Assembly: GCF_002591975.1 (NCBI RefSeq)
Contig: NZ_NVQE01000018.1
Location: forward strand, 1 to 64,000
Origin: Mycobacterium neglectum
Lineage (GTDB): Bacteria > Actinomycetota > Actinomycetes > Mycobacteriales > Mycobacteriaceae
Length of the DNA: 64,000 nucleotides
Direction: 5' to 3'
Each line of letters opens with the position of its first letter. The stretch's first letter is position 1. Of the stretch, positions 43,317-52,103 are shown in pieces. The notes beneath the pieces are model-generated. The model ran no database searches. It was not told the DNA's origin and worked only from the letters and a program-made list of their open reading frames with translations. The translations under genes were made by a program, and so were the position numbers.

Positions 43317-44299
43317 CCGGTCTCGGCCACCTCTCCGGCCTCAGCGACGACGACCTGCTTCGAGCCGCCATCCGCTATGAATACGAGCATTTCCCCGACA
43401 CCGCGGATTTCGCACTCGGCCAGCTGTATTCGGGCACGGTACAAGGTGATCCGGCCGCAGAACGCGTCTGGGCCGAAGAAACCGCGCCTGAACAAGTCGA
43501 GCTCGACCTGCACTTGGAGGGCGCCGGGGTGCGGGGCCATGCCACCCGCGCGGACAAACTCGCAACCTTCGTCGCCGGAGTCAACGACGCCACCAAAGCG
43601 ATCGTTCGAGAGAGACTTCAACTGAACGCGCTGAATCGAAACCTTCTCATACACGGGCTCGGTCCCGGCTCGGTGCGGGTTGTGCTGCGCGCCGACGCCC
43701 CACTTGACGGAGATGCGAAGCATGTACCACTCGGCGGCACAAGCCAATTCGCCTCAAGCCCCGATTCGGAGGCGCTGCGCACAATCGCCCGGCTGTTCAC
43801 CAACGCTAGCTCCAGTGCCGCCGGAGTCGGCAGCGACGTGCGTGACCTACCGATCAAAGCGCGACGAGGCCTGCTGCGCTCCACATCCGCAATGAGAACA
43901 GCTGGATGGGACATCGCCGGACAGATACGCCAGCGCGGCCTCGGATCTACCGAAGTCGCCTTCACCCAGGCCGGAGCCGCGCTGCTTGGCAGCGAACTGA
44001 AAAACTACAACTACGACAGCGAACGCGGATGGGCGATCGGCACCATCGACGGTTTCCGCCGCAGCCTCGGCAGCCTATACCTCACCCCGTCAGGCACCAA
44101 AACCCCTCTGGCGGTCAACGTCAGCGACCCCGACACCCTCGCCGCCGCCGCGCGGCTGGCCGCCGAGGAGGGAGTGGTCGTGCAGGTGCAGATCGAAACC
44201 GTGCGCGCGCTCAGCAGTGAGGAATCGACTCGCATGACAACCAGCCGCAGCCTGCTGCAGATCGAACGTGCCGCCGAATCACTGCCCTACCCCGAATAA
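43313..44299 (+). CDS. Unknown protein coupled to the nucleotidyltransferase
   Basis: A 328-residue protein without a recognised family. The N-terminal half is helical and acidic (LGHLSGLSDDDLLRAAIRYE). The middle contains a Ser/Ala-rich stretch (TNASSSAAGVGSDV) and KARRGLLRSTSAMRTAGW. The C-terminal half has RGWAIGTIDGFRRSLG with short predicted strands, ending in a helix (SLLQIERAAE). No membrane helix or signal. The four-base overlap shows it is made with the nucleotidyltransferase and may be its target, partner or antidote. Confidence 0.62.
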   Translation: MTGLGHLSGLSDDDLLRAAIRYEYEHFPDTADFALGQLYSGTVQGDPAAERVWAEETAPEQVELDLHLEGAGVRGHATRADKLATFVAGVNDATKAIVRERLQLNALNRNLLIHGLGPGSVRVVLRADAPLDGDAKHVPLGGTSQFASSPDSEALRTIARLFTNASSSAAGVGSDVRDLPIKARRGLLRSTSAMRTAGWDIAGQIRQRGLGSTEVAFTQAGAALLGSELKNYNYDSERGWAIGTIDGFRRSLGSLYLTPSGTKTPLAVNVSDPDTLAAAARLAAEEGVVVQVQIETVRALSSEESTRMTTSRSLLQIERAAESLPYPE

Positions 44300-44364
44300 C
44301 CTTGCTGCTGTCGGGCACGCGACGCGGCGGGCGGCCGCTGCCGTTAAACCACATCGAGCGGTTC

Positions 44365-44795
44365 ATGAGGCACATCAGCAAGTCATGGGGCAGCGCAGCC
44401 GCATTGGCCGTTACCGCAACCCTGCTCGCGGGATACGGCGGGGGGCCGCCAGGTGATGTCGCCGGTGGCGACAAGCGGCCGACCGGTGAGACGACGCTAC
44501 GCGTGGTGCCCACGCCGCGCCGAAGCCCGGCTGGAGCAAGACCATCCACGCCTTCGCCGCCACGCCGGAGGGCAGGGGAGTGGCCGTGACCACGTTCTAC
44601 TACGGCGCCTCGGGTGATCAGCCGCGCGCCGTTGTCGACCGCAAGCCCGCCGACATCGTCAACTTCTCGGTGGAGCCCGGTGTCACCCGACTGGTCAGGG
44701 CCGATGAGGTAGCCAAGGACTGGAACGCCGACAACATCAAGAGCATCCCATTCGGATCAAGAGCATCCCATTCGCGGGTGGGCTCTGGGATTTAA
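44365..44795 (+). pseudogene. Remnant of a sulfate-binding lipoprotein gene (subI-like)
   Basis: ATG 44365 begins a SubI-type signal peptide (MRHISKSWGSAAALAVTATL), but the lipobox Cys reads Tyr (LAGYGG). Around 44500 the frame shifts; the next frame continues with KPGWSKTIHAFAATPEG, GASGDQ and NFSVEPGVTRLV, as in SubI. The match stops at about 44755 within a short tandem duplication. The C-terminal two-thirds is missing. A broken sulfate ABC transporter component, and one edge of the scarred region. Confidence 0.8.
44736..44774 (+). repeat. 19-bp tandem duplication at the end of the subI remnant
   Basis: ATCAAGAGCATCCCATTCG occurs at 44736-44754 and 44756-44774. The homology to SubI ends here, so the duplication probably marks a break-and-join point. 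Confidence 0.9.
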
Positions 44796-44968
44796 CGCTT
44801 TACGGTGGCTGGCATACCACGCCCGAGGAGTGTGTGGTGGCAGTGAAGCGCTATGACCGCGACTCAGACAGCTCGAATGCGCGGCCGCGAGGACTGTATG
44901 TGCGAGGACGAGGTCTGTGAGCTGGAGCAGGTACGCCGTGCTGTCTGGTGTGTCGAGACCGTCTGACA

Positions 44969-45973
44969 CTATCGGGCTTCGGGCCCGTCGGGCATGTGTT
45001 CCCCCTCGGGAGTCGACTCAGGTGGTGTGCCGTCTCCAAACGGCCTACCGCCTAACTCTTCCCGGCCGTGCGGCGTGAGCCAGTTTGACAGGTCAGGACC
45101 CTTCGGCACGACTTGTGTCGGATTGATATCCGTGTGCACGATGTAGTAGTGCTGCTTGGTCTGCACGAAGTCGATGGTGTCGCCAAAGCCCGGTGTCTGG
45201 AACAGATCCCGCGCGTAGGCCCACAGCGTCGGCATCTCTGTGAGTTTCGACCGATTGCATTTGAAGTGGCCGTGATATACGGAGTCAAATCGGGCCAGTG
45301 TGGTGAACAGCCGGATGTCTGCCTCGGTGATGGTGTCGCCTACGAGATAGCGTTGGGTCTGTAGGCGCTCAGAAAGCCAATCGAGTGCGCTGAATAATCG
45401 GTCGTAGGCTCTGTCGTATGCATCCTGTGAGCTCGCGAACCCGCATTGGTAGACGCCGTCGTTGACCTCGGTGTAGATGCGCTGAGCGACGTCGTCGATC
45501 TCGTCGCGCCGTCGCTCGGGATAGAGCTGGGGGGCGCCCTCGCGATGGAAATGGGTCCACTGCGTCGAGAAGTCCACGGTCATTTGGGCGAAGTCGTTGG
45601 TGACCACTGCGCCCGTCGGCGCGTCCACGATCGCGGGCACCGTGACTCCCTTCGGATAGTCCGGTATGCGCTTGTTGTATGCGTCGCGTAAGAAATGGAT
45701 CTTCAGCACTGGGTCGAGGCCACCTGGGTCGAGGTCGAAGGTCCAGCTGCGTGTATCGTGCGTTGGTCCGCAAAAGCCAATAGACAGAACCTTTTCCAGG
45801 CCGAGCAGTCGTCGCACAATGATCGTGCGGTTGGCCCACGGACAGGCCCGCGCGACGATCAGGCGGTAGCGGCCTGGTTCGACGGGATAGCCGTCGCGGC
45901 CGTCAGCGGTGATGCGGCTGCTGATGTAGTTGGTGTCGCGATTGAATTCGCCGGCCGCGGCGACATAGCTCAT
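44969..45973 (-). CDS. Glutathionyl/mycothiolyl-hydroquinone reductase-like GST (YqjG/ECM4 family)
   Basis: A 334-residue xi-class GST-like enzyme. The catalytic Cys is Cys44 in ARACPWANRT, followed by the family sequence GLEKVLSIGFC. A thioredoxin-like N-terminal domain, with KGVTVPAIVD holding the cis-Pro, comes before an all-helical C-terminal domain (ERLQTQRYLVGDTITEADIRLF). Family members reduce S-glutathionyl hydroquinones. Mycobacteria use mycothiol, so a mycothiol conjugate is the likely substrate. ATG 45973 follows GGAAAAGGA. It stands alone between the subI remnant and the mce genes; 45974-46205 holds nothing recognisable. Confidence 0.87.
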   Translation of the reverse strand: MSYVAAAGEFNRDTNYISSRITADGRDGYPVEPGRYRLIVARACPWANRTIIVRRLLGLEKVLSIGFCGPTHDTRSWTFDLDPGGLDPVLKIHFLRDAYNKRIPDYPKGVTVPAIVDAPTGAVVTNDFAQMTVDFSTQWTHFHREGAPQLYPERRRDEIDDVAQRIYTEVNDGVYQCGFASSQDAYDRAYDRLFSALDWLSERLQTQRYLVGDTITEADIRLFTTLARFDSVYHGHFKCNRSKLTEMPTLWAYARDLFQTPGFGDTIDFVQTKQHYYIVHTDINPTQVVPKGPDLSNWLTPHGREELGGRPFGDGTPPESTPEGEHMPDGPEAR

Positions 45974-46205
45974 GGTTTACTCGTCCTTTTCAAGGGGTTA
46001 CCCGATCTGGAATCGTGTGGGATTGATGTGGCCGTAGGTTTAGACGAGGGGTGCCGGTCAGGGTTTCGACCTGCAATCGGTTAGCCACCTCCGGCGTCCA
46101 AAGAGCGTCTTCGACCGATTGGGTATTAATGCCCATCAACACATCTCACGTTTTTACCTAGAACATTGGTGTAGCTCGCATGCGCTGCGCTCCACGTCGG
46201 ATCGA

Positions 46206-47654
46206 TCAGTCACCACCGCGTGGGATGAGCAAGTCCTGCCACGCGCGCGGCCGCCCGTCCCGAGCGAGATCGGTCTGCGTGTACTGCTTACCGTCGGGCC
46301 CGGTGTACGTGCCGGTTGCGGGGTCATACTGGGCGACCGCGATGGGTGGCGGTGCGGGGGGACCGGCTGGTGGCGGCGTCCCCGGCGGCTGCTGGGGTAC
46401 CGACTGGCCGGACAGCGTGGCATTCGGGTCGCCCTTCCAGTTGTAGCCGTCGTTGAGAGGCACATAGTCCTCGTCGCTCTCGCACAACTTGACGGTGGGT
46501 GCACGCTTGCCTGGGCGTGTGATGCATGGGGCGTTACGCGCACCGCGCACGTCCAACGCCGAGTCTTGCGGCACCCGGCAGTACATGTCGCCCGCCGGCC
46601 GTTCGGGATAGTCCACTTCGCTGGGCGAGCGTACCTGTTGAGCGGGGAGGAAACCGGTGGTGCACGGCGGAGGGAGGTTGGCGTTGAGGTTGAACGACAG
46701 GAACAGTCCCTTGTAGTCCTGCTTGGTATCGCGGTTGGCGAGTTGGGCCGCCTGGAGCATTTCGATGTCCTTGGGGAACAGGACAAGGATCTGTTCGAGA
46801 CTGGGTTGGTAGGTGACTGCCACCTGTTCGAGGTTGACGAGGTTGGCCAGGACCACGGGCAGCGTGGGTTTGAGCCGGTCAATCAGCTGGCGTGCTTCGG
46901 TTGTTGCGGCAGGCCCTCTGTCCAGCACGCCTTTCAGCGCGGGATCCTGTTCTTGCAGTTGGCGGGTGACCTCAGCGACGTTGGCCGCCCAGGCCCGGAT
47001 CGAGTCCGAGGAGTTGATCTGACTGTCCAGCACGGGCTTGGATTGATCGATCACGGTGGTCAGCGAGTCGAGGTTTGCGCGCGCATCGGCGGCAAGGGTA
47101 GTTGCCCCCTTGACGATGCGCGCCAGTTCTGGCCCTAATCCTCCTATCGCCGTGTAGGACTCGTCGATCACAGTCTTGAGATCGCCGTGGGGGATGGCTT
47201 GCAGTCCGGCGTTGGTCTGAGCCAGCAGGGTGTTGATATCGGGGGGCAGCGTTGCGTGGTCGGCAGGTATGACGTCACCGTCCTTGAGCTTGGGGCCGTC
47301 GCCGGAGCGGGGGACGAGCTCGATGAACAACTCGCCGACAGCTGTCTGACTGTGCACATTGGCGTCGACGTTGGCGGGAATCTTGGTGTCAGACTTCAAT
47401 GACAGCACCGCGTCGACTCCGCCGCCGTTGAGCCGAACGTCCTCAACGCGGCCGACTTCAACCCCGCGGTAGGTGACGTTGCCGTCTTTGTACAGCCCCC
47501 CAGACGATGGCAGGTTCACCGTCACCTGGTAGTGGCCGATTCCGAACAGCGCCTTGGGCAGGTCGAGGTATCCGATGGCCATCGTGCCTCCGGCGACGAC
47601 TGCGACGACGGAGAAGACCGACAGTTGGCGTCTGACCAGCTTGCTGAGATACAC
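46206..47654 (-). CDS. mceF: Mce family protein, MceF type
   Basis: A 482-residue protein. A membrane helix or signal lies at about 10-32, then the MlaD/Mce domain (GHYQVTVNLPSSGGLYKDGNVTYRG, VGRVEDVRL, PANVDANVHSQTAVGELFIEL), then a long helical region and a Pro-rich tail. Mce proteins form hexameric tunnels for lipid import across the mycobacterial envelope. It is the last gene of a leftward D-E-F block. The permease genes yrbEA/B and intact mceA-C are absent, so it cannot form a full transporter from this locus alone. Confidence 0.88.
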   Translation of the reverse strand: MYLSKLVRRQLSVFSVVAVVAGGTMAIGYLDLPKALFGIGHYQVTVNLPSSGGLYKDGNVTYRGVEVGRVEDVRLNGGGVDAVLSLKSDTKIPANVDANVHSQTAVGELFIELVPRSGDGPKLKDGDVIPADHATLPPDINTLLAQTNAGLQAIPHGDLKTVIDESYTAIGGLGPELARIVKGATTLAADARANLDSLTTVIDQSKPVLDSQINSSDSIRAWAANVAEVTRQLQEQDPALKGVLDRGPAATTEARQLIDRLKPTLPVVLANLVNLEQVAVTYQPSLEQILVLFPKDIEMLQAAQLANRDTKQDYKGLFLSFNLNANLPPPCTTGFLPAQQVRSPSEVDYPERPAGDMYCRVPQDSALDVRGARNAPCITRPGKRAPTVKLCESDEDYVPLNDGYNWKGDPNATLSGQSVPQQPPGTPPPAGPPAPPPIAVAQYDPATGTYTGPDGKQYTQTDLARDGRPRAWQDLLIPRGGD

Positions 47655-47656
47655 GG

Positions 47657-48820
47657 TTACGGTCCCTGGTTGTAGCGGTAGGGCGCCAGTAGGGGGTTAC
47701 CGGCGCCGTTGGGCGGCGCACTGTTGGTGCACGGACTGGGCAGCTGGCCAATGGTTCGGCCCCACTGCATCTCCAGCCATGTCAGATCGCATTCCCATCT
47801 GGTTCCGGTGAAGATGGAGCTGTCGATCCGGCTCAGCGTCAGGTCGACGACCAGACTCACGTTGGCGTAGTCGCCGCGGAACCACTTGGTCAAGGTGGAT
47901 TTCGGGAACGGGAACGTGGGTATCAGGTCCAACGCATGTGTCAGCGCCGGGCCGGCGTTGGCCAGTGATTCCAGCACCGGCCCAAGGTCTTTGAGTTCCT
48001 GGACCAACGGTGCTTTGGTCTTGTTGACCGAATCGGCAGCCAGCGCGCTGAATTTGCCCAACTGGTCGACCGCGTCGATGAGATTCTCCCGTTCTCGATT
48101 GACCACCGCCAGGGCGTCGGGGATTGTGTCAAGGCCCTTGTCGAGAACCGGCTTCTGCTCGGCGAATTGGCCCAGCAGGCGGTTGAGACTGTCGCTGGCC
48201 GCGATGATGTCGCCGGTTTGATCGTTGACCCGGGTGACGAATGTGTTCAACTGATCCATCAGGCTGCGGAGGTCTCCCTCCCGCCCGGATAACGCGGTGC
48301 TCAGCGCGGTGGTGATGTCCTGTACCTTGGCGATACCTCCGCCATTGAGCAGCAACGAGGCGGTCGCCAGTGTCTGCTCGGTCGATGGGTAGGCCTTTCC
48401 CGATGACAGCGGTATCAGCGAGCCCTGATGAAGCCTGCCCTCAGGCGCTTCGTCGGTCGGCGGCGCCAGCTCGATGTGCAGCGATCCCAGCAATGCCGTC
48501 TGGCCCAGTGTCACTGTCGAATTGGCGGGTAGCGTGACATCGCCGTTGAGCTTCATGGTCACCAGCGCGTGCCAATCCTGGCGCTCGATTTTGGTGACTG
48601 TGCCCACCGTGACGTCACCGACGCGCACGCGTGAATTGGGCTGGATGTTGTTCACATCAGGCATCTGCGCCTGGATGGTGTAAGCCCCGGGCCCACCGCC
48701 TTCGGTTCCGGGGAGTGGCAGGGAATTCAGCCCTCGCCACCCACAGCCTGCGACCGCGGTGGCCGCCAGGATGCACGTCAGGACAGCGGCCGGTATCCGT
48801 CGCCAGCTGCGCATCGTCAT
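47657..48820 (-). CDS. mceE: Mce family lipoprotein, MceE type
   Basis: A 387-residue lipoprotein. ATG 48820 overlaps the mceD stop (ATGA). The signal peptide ends in the lipobox TAVAGC (Cys26). The Mce domain follows with AQMPDVNNIQPNSRVRVGDV, LPANSTVTLGQTALLGS and LHIELAPP, then the helical needle region. MceE (LprN-like) is the lipid-anchored subunit of the Mce hexamer. It lies between mceD and mceF with 2-4 base spacing. Confidence 0.9.
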   Translation of the reverse strand: MTMRSWRRIPAAVLTCILAATAVAGCGWRGLNSLPLPGTEGGGPGAYTIQAQMPDVNNIQPNSRVRVGDVTVGTVTKIERQDWHALVTMKLNGDVTLPANSTVTLGQTALLGSLHIELAPPTDEAPEGRLHQGSLIPLSSGKAYPSTEQTLATASLLLNGGGIAKVQDITTALSTALSGREGDLRSLMDQLNTFVTRVNDQTGDIIAASDSLNRLLGQFAEQKPVLDKGLDTIPDALAVVNRERENLIDAVDQLGKFSALAADSVNKTKAPLVQELKDLGPVLESLANAGPALTHALDLIPTFPFPKSTLTKWFRGDYANVSLVVDLTLSRIDSSIFTGTRWECDLTWLEMQWGRTIGQLPSPCTNSAPPNGAGNPLLAPYRYNQGP

Positions 48821-50160
48821 GACCCCGTCCCCGCAGGCAGCATCATTCCCGCCAGCCCGGCTGCCGGGTCGGTGGTCTGCGGCGCCGGCCCGCCGACTAT
48901 GGCCGCCGCATCTGTGGGTGCTGCCTGTTCGGCGGCCAACGGGGGGCCGGGTGGGGCGGGCGGCGCAGCTGGAGCCGGTTGCGGCGGAACGTAATCCGGG
49001 CGCATCCAGTCCTCGCTGTAGGAGATCTCGTTCGGGCGTGCCGTGGCGCCGACGAACGGGTTGAAGCCAAGCGGCGGGAAGTTGTACTGGCGGTTTTTCA
49101 CGATCGGCGCCAGGTACTGCACGCACAGCTTCGCCGACTGTTCGGCACCCAGGCGTGATGCCGCCTGAATGGCGCCGCACAGGAAATTGATGGGGTCGGC
49201 GAAGTTGTTGACCGCGGCGATGCCGGTGAGGCTGCCTTGTGCGGGCTGATAGAGGTTGGCGGCGTTGGCCGCCGTCGTCGGCAGGATATGCAGGAGCTGT
49301 TTGATGTCGTCCAGGCTCTCGTTCAGAGCAGTCGAAACCGATGCGAGTTTGTCGGAGGTGGTGCCCAGCGCTTCGCGGTTGTCTGCAACGAAACTGCTGA
49401 CCTTGCCGACCACATCATTGAGGTCTTTGACGGCGCCGGCGACCTCGCCGGGCTCGTCCGCGAGCAGTCCGGTGACCGAAGCGAGGTTTCCGTTGAGGGT
49501 CTCGAGCAGTCCGGCGCTGTCCTTCAGCGCGGTCACCAGCGTTGCGATGTTCTTGACGCTGGTGAAGATGTCGCCGCTGTGATCGCCGAGCGCCGAAAGT
49601 GCCTGGGACAGTTTGATGACCGCGTCCCGGATCGCTGGGCCCTGACCGCGGAGATTGTCCGCGGCGGTGTGAACCAACGCTCCCAAGGTGCTGCTGCCGC
49701 CAGGCTCGGTGGGCTGCAACGCCTGGGTGAGGCGTTCAAGCTGAACGCGGACGTCGTCCCATTCCACCGGAACCGCGGTGCGCTCCTGGGGGATGACCGC
49801 GTCGTTCTGCAGGGTGGCGCCGCCGGTGTAGGGCGGGGTGAGTTGGACGGCACGTGCGGTCACCAACGTCGGCGATACGATCACGGCCTTGGCGTCGGCG
49901 GGAACCGCGTACTCGCTGTCCAGCCAGAAGCTGATTTTCACCCGGGTGGGTTCTGGCTCGATCTTGTCGATCTTGCCGACGTTGACACCACGGATGCGGA
50001 CATCGTCACCGGGGAAGATGCCGTTGCTGTTGTCGAAATAGGCAACGACATGCGTGCGATTCGAAGCTCGAATGAATTGCACGACAACGTATCCCCCGAC
50101 CACGACGAGGACGACCAGCGCCGCCGTCAGCGCTGCCTTGACTCTGCGGTTATTGATCAT
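48817..50160 (-). CDS. mceD: Mce family protein, MceD type
   Basis: A 447-residue protein from ATG 50160. A membrane helix at about 10-31 is followed by the Mce domain (THVVAYFDNSNGIFPGDDVRIRG, VGKIDKIEPEPTRVKISFW), a coiled helical region, and a Pro/Ala-rich tail with PAPAAPPAPPGPP. It is the first intact gene of the mce remnant; its start lies within the last bases of the mceC fragment, keeping the original operon overlap. Confidence 0.9.
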   Translation of the reverse strand: MINNRRVKAALTAALVVLVVVGGYVVVQFIRASNRTHVVAYFDNSNGIFPGDDVRIRGVNVGKIDKIEPEPTRVKISFWLDSEYAVPADAKAVIVSPTLVTARAVQLTPPYTGGATLQNDAVIPQERTAVPVEWDDVRVQLERLTQALQPTEPGGSSTLGALVHTAADNLRGQGPAIRDAVIKLSQALSALGDHSGDIFTSVKNIATLVTALKDSAGLLETLNGNLASVTGLLADEPGEVAGAVKDLNDVVGKVSSFVADNREALGTTSDKLASVSTALNESLDDIKQLLHILPTTAANAANLYQPAQGSLTGIAAVNNFADPINFLCGAIQAASRLGAEQSAKLCVQYLAPIVKNRQYNFPPLGFNPFVGATARPNEISYSEDWMRPDYVPPQPAPAAPPAPPGPPLAAEQAAPTDAAAIVGGPAPQTTDPAAGLAGMMLPAGTGS

Positions 50161-50791
50161 TGCCCGCCTCACTGGAGGCCGTCGGTTCGCCGGGTGCGGG
50201 TACGAACACCGGGCTTGGCGTCGGCGGCGTTGATGCGTTGGGATCGGGTACCTGCTTCGCCGGTGGACCGGGAGGTGGACCGCCAGGCGCAGGCGCGGGT
50301 GACGGCTCCCGGTAGGGATAGCAGCCGGGACCAGGTAGCGCAATTGCGGGCGGACCACATGCCTGGTCGCCGGGGTTTCCGGTGATCGCGTCGGGCAGCG
50401 TCATCCGCGGTTCGCCAGCCTGCCCGGTGCGCGGGTAGGGCGCCGGAAGAGCCGGGGTTCCCGGCTGACCCGTCTGCGGGTCGGTGCGTTGCGACGGCAG
50501 CAGGACGTTGGGGTCCAACCCGAGGTCGGAGAATGCGGAGTCGACAAATGGCTGAATGAATTGGCCTGGAATGAGATTGGCGATGTAGGCCTTGAAGAAG
50601 GGCCCCCCGGACAACACCTCGCCGAAACTCATCGCATAGGAGTTCAGTCCCTTGATCGACTGCTGGATCTCAGCTTTTCGGTTGTCCAGCGTCGCCAGTA
50701 CGCCGTTGAGTTTGTCCAACGCGGGTTTGAGGGTCGCCCCCTCTCCCACCACATCCTCAGCACAAGTGACGAGAAACCCCTCCACCGTCAT
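50150..50791 (-). pseudogene. mceC: mceC, 3' fragment
   Basis: The last about 210 residues of an MceC protein are readable, from about 50791 down to the TGA at 50150: ALDKLNGVLATLDNRKAEIQ, GLNSYAMSFGEVLSGGPFF, then the Pro-rich MceC tail. The first about 300 residues, including the membrane anchor and Mce domain, are missing. On the upstream side the sequence changes abruptly to the rightward Ag85/MPT51-like fragment, marking a rearrangement joint between about 50792 and 50855. Confidence 0.85.
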
Positions 50792-50819
50792 CACCTGACG
50801 AGACGTCCAACACCAGGCC

Positions 50820-51128
50820 ATGTGGGGGGCCGCGCAGTTAGGTCGTTGGAAGTGGCATGACCCTGACGTGCACGTACCGCTGCTTGTCGACAATGACACC
50901 CGGTTGTGGGTCTACAGCCCATCCACTCTGACATGCAGTGATCCGGCGGCGATGATCGGCCATTGCGATCAGGCGCAGGGCTCGAATCGATCCTTTTATA
51001 ACCACTACCGCAGCGCAGGCGGACGCAACGGGCACTTTGACATTGCCCAGGGTGGGCAACACGACTGGAACAGCTGGGCTCCCCAGCTGGCAGCCATGGC
51101 CCCCGACATGACCGCTACCATCCGATGA
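50820..51128 (+). pseudogene. C-terminal fragment of an Ag85/MPT51-like mycolyltransferase-family esterase
   Basis: The frame from about 50850 encodes only the end of the family: HVPLLVDNDTRLWVYSP, YNHYRSAGGRNGHFD and QHDWNSWAPQLAAMAPDM. The His that completes the Ag85 triad (in the QHDW segment) is present, but the nucleophile Ser and the acid are in the missing N-terminal part. It is joined head-on to the mceC fragment and is followed, with an ATGA overlap, by a small secreted-protein gene. Confidence 0.78.
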
Positions 51129-51484
51129 CCATCGATCGCAACCGGGCGGCCCAAGTACTCCGGCGCGGACGAACTCCGGCCGCCACTACCGCAGGTGCGC
51201 TCGCCACGATTCTCACATGCGCGGCGCCGTCTACGGCACGCGCCGACACCGATAATCCGTGTTCGTTGGCGGCGACGTTCTTGTGCCAGTTCATACCAAT
51301 CGTTCCGGAACTGGAGGACGACGTGGATCTGACTCAGGAAGAGCCACATATGCCGGTGGTCGTCCCCGGATCGGCGACACCATCGGCATCGCCGATGTGG
51401 CTCACGGGTGAGCACACAAGGCAACTGGTGGTAAGGCGGTTGAGGATAGGCGCCATGCACGAAGGGATGTCCGGTGGGTATTGA
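51125..51484 (+). CDS. Small secreted mycobacterial protein, possibly with an altered end
   Basis: A 119-residue frame. A signal peptide (about 1-40, AGALATILTCAAPSTARA) precedes DNPCSLAATFLCQFIPIVP and ELEDDVDLTQEEP, a short Cys-containing motif found in small secreted mycobacterial proteins. After about residue 75 the expected Pro-rich, Cys-ending tail is replaced by sequence that looks unrelated, and the stop falls inside the start of the mkl remnant. It may be a truncated gene that ends in foreign sequence. Confidence 0.55.
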   Translation: MTIDRNRAAQVLRRGRTPAATTAGALATILTCAAPSTARADTDNPCSLAATFLCQFIPIVPELEDDVDLTQEEPHMPVVVPGSATPSASPMWLTGEHTRQLVVRRLRIGAMHEGMSGGY

Positions 51485-51842
51485 TGTTTCGGTTGAGGGG
51501 TTGACGAAGTCGTTTGGGGCCCAGCGAATTTGGGAAGACGTCACGATGGAGATCCCCGCCGGTGAGGTCAGCGTCCTGCTGGGCTCGGGTACCGGTAAAT
51601 CGGTGTACTTGAAGTCTTTGATCGGTCTGCTGCGCCCCGAGCGCGGCAAGATCATCGTCGACGGCACCAACATCATCGAGTGCTCGGCCAAGGAGCTCTA
51701 CGACATCCGCACACTGTTCGGCGTCATGTTCCAGGACGGCGCGCTGTTCGGTTCGATGAGCCTGTATGACAACACCGCGTTCCCGTTGCGTGAGCACACC
51801 AAGAAGAAGGAAAGCGAGCTCCGCAACATCGTCATGGAGGAG
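51474..51842 (+). pseudogene. mkl: mkl/mceG ATPase, 5' fragment with shortened P-loop
   Basis: GTG 51474 begins a close match to Mkl, the ATPase that energises Mce transporters: LTKSFGAQRIWEDVTMEIPA, IIECSAKELYDIRTLFGV and FGSMSLYDNTAFPLREHTKK. Walker A reads LLGSGTGKS, one residue short of the normal GxxxxGKS. Homology ends after NIVME at about 51840; the ABC signature, Walker B and C-terminal part are missing. Bases 51843-52103 hold no recognisable gene. Confidence 0.85.
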
Positions 51843-52078
51843 CATGAACCACCAGGATCCTTCCCAACCCGGGGAACTCGATGTCGATCAGATATCTCGA
51901 GCCATGGACGCTCGACTTAATGCGTGATCCGTCGACGGTGCGGAATGGAGGAACCGATGGTCGGTTAGGCATGTGCCGACCCCTGGCGAGAACGTTGCGG
52001 TCACTGAATCATTCATCACCTCGTCGACCGCGCGGGTCGCGACCATGGGGTCAGCGCTTGGTCTGTTGTTGGACTTGC

Positions 52079-52090
52079 ACTTTCGAAAGT
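52079..52090. promoter_or_regulatory. Perfect 12-bp palindrome upstream of the SDR gene
   Basis: ACTTTCGAAAGT lies 13 bases before ATG 52104. The following GGGAAAGT repeats a half-site and also serves as the ribosome site (GGGAAAG). It is a plausible operator for a repressor encoded elsewhere. Confidence 0.45.
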
Positions 52091-52103
52091 ATGGGAAAGT
52101 ATT

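Noticed and set aside
46119..47138. A 339-residue rightward frame opposite mceF
   Set aside because: mceF has full Mce-family motifs on the other strand; this frame has none.
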